Shown here piece by piece: positions 36,394 through 45,326 of a DNA stretch of 64,000 nucleotides. Position numbers and translations under genes: made by a program. Source of the DNA: Desulfocapsa sp. (GTDB taxonomy: Bacteria; Desulfobacterota; Desulfobulbia; Desulfobulbales; Desulfocapsaceae). How positions within the stretch are numbered: the stretch's first letter is position 1; each line of letters starts with the position of its first letter. The DNA lies in contig JANTGG010000003.1 of assembly GCA_024763035.1 (NCBI GenBank), forward strand, positions 20,574-84,573, read 5' to 3'. Below the pieces are notes generated by a model. The model searched no databases, was not told where the DNA came from, and saw only the letters and a list, made by a program, of their open reading frames with translations.

Positions 36394-39300
36394 ATGACAG
36401 CACACACCATTGGTACCGACACAGCAGCTATCAAATACGCACCCCTCACCTTCTCTCAACAGTCACTTTGGATGCTGGAGCAGGTGGGAGAGGGCAAATG
36501 CACATACAATGTTGGATGGGTACTGCACTTCAAGGGGGAACTCGACCTCTCTGTTCTGAACGACTCCTTCCACCACCTGATTACACGGCACTGCTCCCTG
36601 CGCACCGTTTTCTCGGCAGAAGGTGCCGAACCCATGCAGGTCATCCTGCCAACTATTCCCTTTCATATCCCCTCCCGTTCACTCCTCGACCTTCCCCGGG
36701 ACGAACAGAGAGAAGAAATTGAAAAAGCATTCGGCAGGGAAGTAAACACCCCCTTCGACCTGGCAAACGGTCCTCTGCTCCGCTGTACACTCCTGCATAC
36801 CGCCCCTGACGAACACTACCTGGTTATGGGAATCCACCATATTATAACCGATGGCTGGTCCATGGTGGTTCTTTTAAAAGAGCTTGCCCATATCTACCAG
36901 CACCTCAGTCAGGGAAAAGAACCGGAGCTGCCGGAACTGCCGCTCAGCTATGAGGAATACTCCGTACAGCAGGCAGCAGCATCCCCGGAGAGTGTTTCCC
37001 CGAAAGGTTTTGCGTACTGGCAGAAGCAGCTTGCTGCTCCCCTTGCCAAGGTGGAACTGCCCACAGACTTTCCCCGCACCACCCCTCTTGTGGAGCACGG
37101 CGGACGTTGTTTTTTCCAAATATCCGGGGAAACCGAGCAAAAGATCAAAGAGGCGTGCAAAAAAGAAAAAGTCACACCGTACATGTACCTCTTAACAGTC
37201 TTCAAGGTACTGCTCCACCGCTACACCGCCCAGAACGATCTGATGGTGGGAACGCCCGTTGCCAATCGTGGGCAGCGGGAACTCTTTAATATGTTCGGTT
37301 TTTTTGTCAATGTGCTGGTACTGCGCAGTGATTACGGCGGAGATATCAGCTTTTCCGAAGCACTGTCCCGCGAAAAAGAGACCGTTATCTCCGGAATGCG
37401 CCATATGGACGTGCCGTTGGGCAGTCTGGTGAAAAAGATTCAGCCTGCCCGCAGTTCAGGGTTTTCCCAGATCTTTCAGGTGATGTTTGTGATGCAGAAC
37501 GTGCCCATCCCGGAGTATTCATTCGGTGATGTGGTGATGACTCCCACCAACGTCAACTATCTGGATATCCCTGAATACGGTTGGATACACGCAGACACCG
37601 GCTGGTCGGAGTTTGATCTGACGCTGGAACTCAGCACTCACGACTCCGGTATGGTCGGTGCCTTTGAATACAACTCCACTCTCTTTAAACGCTCAAGCAT
37701 CGAAACACTGCAGCAACGTTTTAGCCTCCTGCTGGATTCCGTGCTTAACGACTCTTCCACAAAACTTTCCGCCCTTGACTTCCTGCTGCCCGAAGAAAAA
37801 ACCCTGCTCAAAGAGTGGAACAATACTGCGGTGGAGTTTGATACAAGAAAAACGATCATTGATCTCTTCGCTGAACAGGTGCAGCGCACTCCCGACGCAG
37901 TTGCCCTTGTCTTTGAAGGTGCGGAACTCAGCTATCGGGAGCTTGACCAGCAGTCCAACAGGCTTGCCAGGTATTTACGGGAAAATGGCGTCACCACAGA
38001 CATTCTGGTCGCCATCTGTCTGGAACGGTCTCTGGAGATGGTTATTTCCCTGCTTGCAGTGCTGAAAAGCGGCGGGGCGTATGTTCCCCTGGACGCCTCG
38101 TACCCCGAAGATCGACTGGCATATATGCTAAAAGACAGCAATGCCCCGGTCATCATCAGTTCCAGTCGTCTCCTTGCCAGACTGCCCGAACATACAGCTG
38201 TTGTTGTCGATGTGGATGCACCGCAGGAATGGCCCGCCGACATCTCCCCCCTGTCTCCTGCAGCAGAAACCACTCCCGACTCCCTCGCCTATGTGATCTA
38301 CACCTCCGGTTCCACCGGAAAACCCAAAGGGGTCATGATTTCCCGCCGGGCAATAAGCAATCACATGCATTGGATTATTACAGAGCATGTTATCTGCGAA
38401 CAGGACGCCGTTTTACAAAAAACCCCCTTCAGTTTTGATGCCTCGGTATGGGAATTTTATGCCACTCTGCTCACCGGCGGACGACTGGTTATCGCCAAAC
38501 CCGGTGGTCACCAGGATCCGGAATATATGTGTCGAACCATTCAGGAACAGGGTGTGAGCATCCTGCAGCTGGTCCCCTCCGTCCTTGGTCTGATGCTGGA
38601 GCAGCAGGCGTTTAAACAGTGCAGTTCCCTGCGCCGTGTTTTCTGCGGTGGTGAACCCTTAGCTGTAAAACTTGTGGAGAAATTTTACACACTGCTCGAA
38701 AACGCCCGCCTGATAAACCTCTACGGTCCCACAGAAGCCACCATTGATGCCACATCCAGCCTCTGCCTTCCGAACACCGGGCAGGTGAGCATCGGCAAGC
38801 CGGTGGCAAACTGCCAGGCGTACGTACTGGACGCCAATCGCTGTCTCCTGCCCGTGGGGGTGCCAGGAGAACTGTACCTTGCAGGAGCAGGACTTGCCCG
38901 CGGCTATCTGAACAAACCTGAATTAACTGAAGCCGCCTTTGTTGAAATACAACTGGACGGTCACGATTCCCCCATCCGTCTCTACAAAACCGGAGATCTT
39001 GTCTGCTGGCTTGAGGACGGAAACCTGCAGTATATCGGACGCAGCGATCACCAGATCAAGCTGCGCGGCTTCCGCATAGAACTGGGTGAGATCGAAGATG
39101 CCATCACCGCCTCCGCACTGGTACAGGAAAATGTGGTTGTGGTGGATGGGGAGGGCAGCAGCAGGCGTCTGGTCGCCTATATCCGCACAAATGAAAGAGA
39201 ACCTGTTGCCGACAGGATTCAGGAAATACTGCACAGAAGCCTGCCCGATTATATGGTTCCAGATATCATCGTCGAACTCGAATCCATGCCCCACAGTGCC

Positions 39301-42300
39301 AGCGGCAAGATCGACCGCCACGCTCTGCCCGCACCGGATCAGCCTGCCCAGCCGGATTATCTTCCCCCGGCAACGCCTCTGGAAACTGAAATGACAGAAA
39401 TCTGGCAGGAGTTACTGGGAGTGAGCCGGGTGGGAGTAAGCGATAATTTCTTTGATCTGGGAGGTCATTCGCTCCTTGCCATGCAGCTGGTCTCACGCCT
39501 GCGAGACAGTTTCGGGGTGGAAATCAACCTGCGTCTGATCTTCGAGACTCCCACCCCGGCAGCTCTGGTAAAGCTTATTGAACAGACACAGGAGCAGGAG
39601 GAACAACCGGCAATCACCCCCCTTGCACCCGGTGCTCCTCTGCAGCTCTCCTTTATGCAGCAGCGCCTCTGGTTTCTGGATCAGATGGAAGGGGACAGCT
39701 CTGTCTACAGCATGCCTGCCGCCTTTCATATTGAGGGGAATGTCAACAGGGATGCCCTGCAAAAAAGTTTCCTCACCCTGACCGGGCGCCATGACAGTCT
39801 GCGTATGTCCTTTCCGGATATACAGGGAGAGGCAGCTGTCCGATTGATAGAACCCTACAGTCCCCTGACACATATTGATCTCAGCCAACTCCGGGAAAAG
39901 GATCAAAAAGATGAAATCCGCAGGCAAATCATCCGGCATCTGGAGAAGCCCTTTGATTTGGCAGCCGGCAGACTGCTTCGCGTGCAGCTGCTTCGTCTCT
40001 CTTCGCAACACCATATTCTCCTGTTTAATATGCACCATATCATCTCAGACGGCTGGTCTCTTGGCGTGCTGGTTGGAGAGCTGAAGGAACTCTATGAATC
40101 ATTTACAGAGAACAGAACTCCCTCCCTCCCCATGCTGCCCATCCAGTATCAGGATTTTGCCGGCTGGCAGCGTGAGTGGCTGAAAGGGGACAGCATTCAT
40201 AAACAACTGGACTACTGGAAGCAGCAGCTGACAGGTTGTCCACCGCTCCTCAACCTGCCAACCGATCGTCCACGACCGGACGTACAGACGCATCACGGGG
40301 ATCATTTTCTGCAAAACCTTGATGCTGAACTGGCTGACGGTCTCTCCAGTCTGGGAAAAAAAGAGGGCGTCAGTCTTTTTATGACCCTGCTTGGCGGATT
40401 TTCTCTCCTGCTCAGCCGCTACAGCGGTCAATCTGATATCTGTGTGGGAACACCCGTTGCCGGACGGGGTAATTCACAACTTGAGAAGCTGATCGGCTTT
40501 TTTGCCAATACCCTGGTACTGCGTACCCGGCTGGCAAAAGACAACACTGTGGCAGACATGCTGGCGCAGGTCCGGGAAACCTGCCTGGATGCCTATGCCA
40601 ACCAGGACACACCTTTTGAACAGGTAGTGGAGCACCTTAATCCCGAACGAAGTATGGGACACAGTCCGCTTTTTCAGGTCATGCTGGTTCTGCAGAACAC
40701 TCCCATGCAGAAACTTGCCCTCTCCGATGTATCCATGAGCCCCATGGATCTGCAGCTCTCCACCGCCAAATTCGACATCACACTCAGTGTTGAGGAAAAA
40801 ACAGAGGGACTGGCACTGGACTGGGAGTACAACACCGATCTGTTCAACCGGGAAACCGTGGAACGTATGGCGGACCATTTTCAGATCCTTCTGCAGGGAA
40901 TCGCTGCCGGTAAGCAGCAGAAAATTGGTACACTCCCCATGCTCTCGACCGCAGAACAGGCAGTCCTGCGACAATGGAACAACACCCGTGCTCCGTTTCC
41001 CATGGAAAAGACCCTGGTCGATCTCTTTGAGGATATGGCAGCAGCACACCCGCAATCAGACGCTGTGGTTTTTGAGGATAGCCGGCTGCGTTACGATGAG
41101 CTCGATCAGCTGAGTAACCACCTTGCCCACAGACTTGTGGAAGCGGGTGTCGGAGCAGATGTCCTCGTTGTGGTCTGTCTGGAACGCTCCCCTGCGATGA
41201 TCGTCTCCATCCTCGCCGTGTGGAAGGCGGGAGGCGGATATGTGCCGGTTGATCCCGGATACCCTGAAGAACGACTTTCCTATATGTTTGACGACAGTCG
41301 GGCAGCGGTCATCATCACCACAGAAACACTGCTTCCAGACCTGCCGGAATCCCGGGCTGCTGTACTCTGTGTGGATCTTGACAAACTGCACAGTGCCCCG
41401 GCACCACCAGCAATACCCCGCAACCCCAACAGTCTTGCATATATGATCTACACCTCCGGCTCCACCGGAAAGCCAAAAGGGGTGTGCTGCGGACACAGCG
41501 GAGTGATCAACCTCTTTAGCGATTTTCAAAAAAGAGCCCCCATTGAAGCCGAAACAGCGTGCAGTTTCTGGACAAGTCTCAGTTTTGATGTGTCTGTCTA
41601 TGAAATGTTCACCCCTTTAACGCTTGGTGCCAGCCTGCATATCGTCCCGGAGGAGGTGCGCAGCGATGGTGCTGCATTCTGCCGCTGGCTGGACAGTGCA
41701 AAAATAGCCAGTGCCTATATACCTCCCTTTATGCTCAGTGATTTTGCCGCCTGGCTGAAAGAAAATCCGGGACAGTCCAGTCTGCACAGGATGCTGGTGG
41801 GAGTAGAACCCATTGAGGAGGAGCTGCTCGCCTCCTTTATGCAGCAGATCCCCGGTCTGCAGGTCATTAACGGCTACGGTCCCACCGAGGCAACCATCTG
41901 TTCCACCCTCTATTCGGTGGATGGACAAACATTTGGCAGGGGCAGAACTCCCATCGGCAAAGCGGTGCAGAACAGCGATCTCTATGTTCTTGACTCCAAC
42001 CGGCAACAGGTTCCAATAAATGTTCCGGGAGAGTTGTATATCGGCGGTACTGGACTTGCCCGAGGCTACTGGCAGCGGGATGATCTCACCGCGAAAAGTT
42101 TTCTCAGCAGCCCCTTCTTTATGGACGGAGGTTCCCCCAGATTGTACCGCACCGGGGACATGGTCCGATGGCGGGAAGACGGGAACCTTGAGTTTATGGG
42201 ACGCATCGACAACCAGGTAAAAGTACGCGGCTTTCGCATTGAACTTGGTGAAGTTGAATCTGCAGTCATGCAGTCCGGTGTGGTGCATGATACCGTGGTT

Positions 42301-43959
42301 GTTGCACGAAAGGTGGGGGCAGGTACAAAACAACTGGTCGCCTATGTGGCAACCGGCTCTCCTGTGGCTGACGGGAAGGCTGCAGAACAGTTACGGGAAT
42401 TTCTCAGCACCCGCCTCCCCGAATATATGGTTCCTTCCGTTATTGTGGAACTGGAGGCTCTCCCCCTTGGTCCCAACGGGAAGCTGGATCGAAAAGCCCT
42501 GCCCGAACCGGGACAGGTAGCCGGAAAGAAATATGCTGCTCCCGAAACTGCCCTGGAACAGGAACTGGCAGGGATGTGGCAGGAGTTACTGGAAGTAGAT
42601 CGTATTGGTCTTGATGACAATTTCTTTGACCTCGGCGGTCATTCACTGCTCACCGTGCGTATTATTGCAGGAATAAGGGAAAGCCGGAACAGAACGGTGA
42701 GTCTCGATGATTTTTTCAAAAACCCAACCATTCGGGGACTGGCAGCAGTAGTTTCCGGTGACAGCAGCACCGATACTCCACTTGACCTCGCACAGGAGGC
42801 AGTGCTTGCCCCTGAAATAAGCGGCAGGGGAGATGAGGGGTCAACAACACTTGCGGCAGCTGAAAATATCTTTATCACAGGAGTTACCGGCTTTGTGGGT
42901 GCATTTCTTCTTAAAGAGCTTCTTAACAGTACCACAGCAGACATCCACTGCCTGGTTCGGGCACAGTCTGCAGAACAGGGGCTCGCCAGAATCTGTGACG
43001 GATTACAATCATATAAACTCTGGGATGCGAGGGATAAAGGGAGAATCCTTGCCGTTCCCGGTGATCTGGCGGAACCGGGGCTTGGCATTGAAACGGAACG
43101 CCTGCGGCAGCTGGAATCTGATATTGATACTATCTTTCATAACGGAGCACTGGTTCACCACATGCTGCCCTATGAAAATTTAAAGGCTGCCAATGTGGAA
43201 GGAACCCATGAGGTGCTGCGTCTGGCGACCTGCGGAAAAAGCAAAGCTGTTCATTTTATCTCAACTCTGAACGTCTTCTCCTCATCAATCGGCCATATCA
43301 CCTGCTCTGAAACCACTCCCATAGAAAAGGAAATCCACTATCCCTCTGCCGGCTATCCCGCCAGTAAATGGGTTTCGGAAAAACTGATCGCCATGGCCGG
43401 GAAACGGGCAGTACCTGTCAGTATCTATCGTCTGGGACTGGTTGCAGCAGACAGTACAAGCGGTGCCTGCGGCGGCAGTGACCATATGGATCTTTTTGTC
43501 CGCACATGTGTCAAACTCGGATGCTATCCGGGTGGTCTCCCGCCTGCTCAGGTTATTCCGGTGAACATTCTGGCATCTTCCATCGTCGCCCTTGCCGGCA
43601 ATCCGGAGATGTCCGGGAAGGTGTTTCATCTCTTTAACCCGGAAACGGTTTCACCGGACTGGATCCTGGCACAATACCGGCGTGATGGACAGGAACTTGA
43701 AAAAATAGCCGCCGATGAGTGGTTCGCTCTGGTCGAAAAAACAATGGACGGCAGCGCCCCCCTGCCCATTATGCCCTACCTCCCCATGTACCGGGAAATC
43801 GTTCAGGCACACCGGGATCAGGAAACGGATCAACCTGCCCTCTACGAGTGTGAAACGACCTGTGAACAATTACAAAAATGCGGTCTCGAATATACTCCCA
43901 TGACGGGTGATGTGCTCAATCACTACTTCTCCTTTCTCAAAGAGAGGGGACTGTTATGA
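36394..43959 (+). CDS. Two-module NRPS with terminal reductase (C-A-PCP-C-A-PCP-R)
   Basis: A 2521-residue NRPS. C1 about 17-450: HHIITDG at 148-154. A1 about 487-985: A3 motif YTSGSTGKPKG from 636; specificity residues read as DAWQFGLIDK, which matches published Gln codes as I recall them. PCP1: Ser1026 (GGHSLL). C2 about 1083-1510: HHIISDG at 1214-1220, LCL-like, no epimerase. A2 about 1539-2040: A3 from 1686; code read as DVYYLGGICK, which I cannot assign. PCP2: Ser2084. Reductase about 2155-2510: GVTGFVG at 2163 and Tyr2321-x3-Lys2325 (short-chain dehydrogenase type), so release as aldehyde or alcohol is expected instead of thioesterase hydrolysis. C1 probably accepts the PKS-bound acyl chain. 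The next gene overlaps by 4 bases. Confidence 0.95.
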   Translation: MTAHTIGTDTAAIKYAPLTFSQQSLWMLEQVGEGKCTYNVGWVLHFKGELDLSVLNDSFHHLITRHCSLRTVFSAEGAEPMQVILPTIPFHIPSRSLLDLPRDEQREEIEKAFGREVNTPFDLANGPLLRCTLLHTAPDEHYLVMGIHHIITDGWSMVVLLKELAHIYQHLSQGKEPELPELPLSYEEYSVQQAAASPESVSPKGFAYWQKQLAAPLAKVELPTDFPRTTPLVEHGGRCFFQISGETEQKIKEACKKEKVTPYMYLLTVFKVLLHRYTAQNDLMVGTPVANRGQRELFNMFGFFVNVLVLRSDYGGDISFSEALSREKETVISGMRHMDVPLGSLVKKIQPARSSGFSQIFQVMFVMQNVPIPEYSFGDVVMTPTNVNYLDIPEYGWIHADTGWSEFDLTLELSTHDSGMVGAFEYNSTLFKRSSIETLQQRFSLLLDSVLNDSSTKLSALDFLLPEEKTLLKEWNNTAVEFDTRKTIIDLFAEQVQRTPDAVALVFEGAELSYRELDQQSNRLARYLRENGVTTDILVAICLERSLEMVISLLAVLKSGGAYVPLDASYPEDRLAYMLKDSNAPVIISSSRLLARLPEHTAVVVDVDAPQEWPADISPLSPAAETTPDSLAYVIYTSGSTGKPKGVMISRRAISNHMHWIITEHVICEQDAVLQKTPFSFDASVWEFYATLLTGGRLVIAKPGGHQDPEYMCRTIQEQGVSILQLVPSVLGLMLEQQAFKQCSSLRRVFCGGEPLAVKLVEKFYTLLENARLINLYGPTEATIDATSSLCLPNTGQVSIGKPVANCQAYVLDANRCLLPVGVPGELYLAGAGLARGYLNKPELTEAAFVEIQLDGHDSPIRLYKTGDLVCWLEDGNLQYIGRSDHQIKLRGFRIELGEIEDAITASALVQENVVVVDGEGSSRRLVAYIRTNEREPVADRIQEILHRSLPDYMVPDIIVELESMPHSASGKIDRHALPAPDQPAQPDYLPPATPLETEMTEIWQELLGVSRVGVSDNFFDLGGHSLLAMQLVSRLRDSFGVEINLRLIFETPTPAALVKLIEQTQEQEEQPAITPLAPGAPLQLSFMQQRLWFLDQMEGDSSVYSMPAAFHIEGNVNRDALQKSFLTLTGRHDSLRMSFPDIQGEAAVRLIEPYSPLTHIDLSQLREKDQKDEIRRQIIRHLEKPFDLAAGRLLRVQLLRLSSQHHILLFNMHHIISDGWSLGVLVGELKELYESFTENRTPSLPMLPIQYQDFAGWQREWLKGDSIHKQLDYWKQQLTGCPPLLNLPTDRPRPDVQTHHGDHFLQNLDAELADGLSSLGKKEGVSLFMTLLGGFSLLLSRYSGQSDICVGTPVAGRGNSQLEKLIGFFANTLVLRTRLAKDNTVADMLAQVRETCLDAYANQDTPFEQVVEHLNPERSMGHSPLFQVMLVLQNTPMQKLALSDVSMSPMDLQLSTAKFDITLSVEEKTEGLALDWEYNTDLFNRETVERMADHFQILLQGIAAGKQQKIGTLPMLSTAEQAVLRQWNNTRAPFPMEKTLVDLFEDMAAAHPQSDAVVFEDSRLRYDELDQLSNHLAHRLVEAGVGADVLVVVCLERSPAMIVSILAVWKAGGGYVPVDPGYPEERLSYMFDDSRAAVIITTETLLPDLPESRAAVLCVDLDKLHSAPAPPAIPRNPNSLAYMIYTSGSTGKPKGVCCGHSGVINLFSDFQKRAPIEAETACSFWTSLSFDVSVYEMFTPLTLGASLHIVPEEVRSDGAAFCRWLDSAKIASAYIPPFMLSDFAAWLKENPGQSSLHRMLVGVEPIEEELLASFMQQIPGLQVINGYGPTEATICSTLYSVDGQTFGRGRTPIGKAVQNSDLYVLDSNRQQVPINVPGELYIGGTGLARGYWQRDDLTAKSFLSSPFFMDGGSPRLYRTGDMVRWREDGNLEFMGRIDNQVKVRGFRIELGEVESAVMQSGVVHDTVVVARKVGAGTKQLVAYVATGSPVADGKAAEQLREFLSTRLPEYMVPSVIVELEALPLGPNGKLDRKALPEPGQVAGKKYAAPETALEQELAGMWQELLEVDRIGLDDNFFDLGGHSLLTVRIIAGIRESRNRTVSLDDFFKNPTIRGLAAVVSGDSSTDTPLDLAQEAVLAPEISGRGDEGSTTLAAAENIFITGVTGFVGAFLLKELLNSTTADIHCLVRAQSAEQGLARICDGLQSYKLWDARDKGRILAVPGDLAEPGLGIETERLRQLESDIDTIFHNGALVHHMLPYENLKAANVEGTHEVLRLATCGKSKAVHFISTLNVFSSSIGHITCSETTPIEKEIHYPSAGYPASKWVSEKLIAMAGKRAVPVSIYRLGLVAADSTSGACGGSDHMDLFVRTCVKLGCYPGGLPPAQVIPVNILASSIVALAGNPEMSGKVFHLFNPETVSPDWILAQYRRDGQELEKIAADEWFALVEKTMDGSAPLPIMPYLPMYREIVQAHRDQETDQPALYECETTCEQLQKCGLEYTPMTGDVLNHYFSFLKERGLL

Positions 43960-45278
43960 CAGCCCAGTTTGCGGGCAGTGCAGAAGAGGCAGCCGCACAG
44001 CACAACCGTCAATGCGGAGGGACGGAACAGCTGTTTAAGGATGTGGTGGCTGTGACCGTTATCGACTTTGAAGGAGCAGTTGATTTTCAACATCTGAACC
44101 GTGCCTTAAACCGGGTGCTGAAAGAAAACCCTCTTCTCGCCTGCCGTATGAGCGGCAGGGGGCGGAACTTCTTTTTTCGTCACGATAAAGAGATAGAAAA
44201 TATTTTAAACAAAAAGAGTGTTGCTGATGAGAAGGGAAAATGTTCCTTTATTGAACAGACTCTCTCTATAAAGTTTCCTGCCGGTGACCCCCTGATTACC
44301 TGTACACTGCTCTTCACCACGGACAGTCAGCACTATACACTGGTGGCAGCGTTCAGCCATTCCATTTATGACGGTGTCTCCCTCAGCCACTTTGTCAACA
44401 CGCTCCTGGCTGCCTACGGGACGGAACACACCGCTCACTACAGCATCTGCCGTCCGCTGGAAGAACAGATACTGCGAAAAAAAACCTTTAGCGATTTGAA
44501 AGCATTCCTGCAAAGGGAATTAACATTTAGAAGGGCAGGGCGGGCAGGGTTCCCCTTCCAGGAGACGGCACCCCCGGCAAAAAGATCCACAAAATCAATA
44601 TACAAACGAATATCCAAGGAGTTAACAAAAAACATAGCCCTTGCCAGCCGCAAGGCGCGCACAACTCCCCACGGAGCCATCATGGCAGCCATGCTCTTTG
44701 CCCTGGCAAAACAGCTACCGGAGAACAGGAAAGCTTTTACCATGGCAAACAATGTGGATATGCGGGCAGCCAACAAGATTCCCATGGAACAGATGGGCGT
44801 GTATGTGTCGGTTATCAACAGTCTTGTTCCCGTTGAACACAATACGGAATTCTGGAAACTTGCCAAGGAGTGCCGAAAGAATTTAAGCCGGGACGGTAAA
44901 AAGAATATGCCGGGAATGGCTGCATTTATCTATGCAAAGCTTGCAAAATTCACCCCGAAATGGATAGAAAACAAGGTAAAAAAAGGTTCCACCATGGGAC
45001 GGGTAAATGACCTCTGCATCTCCAACCTCGGCACTGTCAAGATAACAGAAGCGGAGAACGGACTCAGGGTAAAAAACATTATCTCCAATGTGGCAATCCA
45101 TGAAATAGGGGCTGATTTTGGTTTAATTCCCATCGATTTCAGGGGTCGTACGGGGTTTAATCTCCTCTACACGGCTCCACTCACCTCCACCCCGATGGCT
45201 GAAACACTAATGGCTGATTTTTTGAATCTGCTGGAACAATGCACAAAAATGCACTCATTCCATCCCCTGCGCCAGTAG
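43956..45278 (+). CDS. Second condensation-like acyltransferase (SHxxxDG)
   Basis: A 440-residue C-domain-like protein starting in the ATGA overlap with the NRPS stop. The active-site region reads FSHSIYDGVS (about 129-138): the first His of HHxxxDG is Ser but the catalytic second His and the Asp-Gly are kept, as in several PapA/AATase-type acyltransferases. Other segments: FTMANNVDMRAANKIP (about 262-277) and DLCISNLGTV (about 351-360). It is translationally coupled to the NRPS and so probably tailors the peptide or its reduced end, for example acylating an alcohol. The substrate is not visible from sequence. Confidence 0.82.
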   Translation: MTAQFAGSAEEAAAQHNRQCGGTEQLFKDVVAVTVIDFEGAVDFQHLNRALNRVLKENPLLACRMSGRGRNFFFRHDKEIENILNKKSVADEKGKCSFIEQTLSIKFPAGDPLITCTLLFTTDSQHYTLVAAFSHSIYDGVSLSHFVNTLLAAYGTEHTAHYSICRPLEEQILRKKTFSDLKAFLQRELTFRRAGRAGFPFQETAPPAKRSTKSIYKRISKELTKNIALASRKARTTPHGAIMAAMLFALAKQLPENRKAFTMANNVDMRAANKIPMEQMGVYVSVINSLVPVEHNTEFWKLAKECRKNLSRDGKKNMPGMAAFIYAKLAKFTPKWIENKVKKGSTMGRVNDLCISNLGTVKITEAENGLRVKNIISNVAIHEIGADFGLIPIDFRGRTGFNLLYTAPLTSTPMAETLMADFLNLLEQCTKMHSFHPLRQ

Positions 45279-45326
45279 CTCACCCCAAACCACACAGTTC
45301 AGTACAATCGCAACAGAGCCGCAAAG

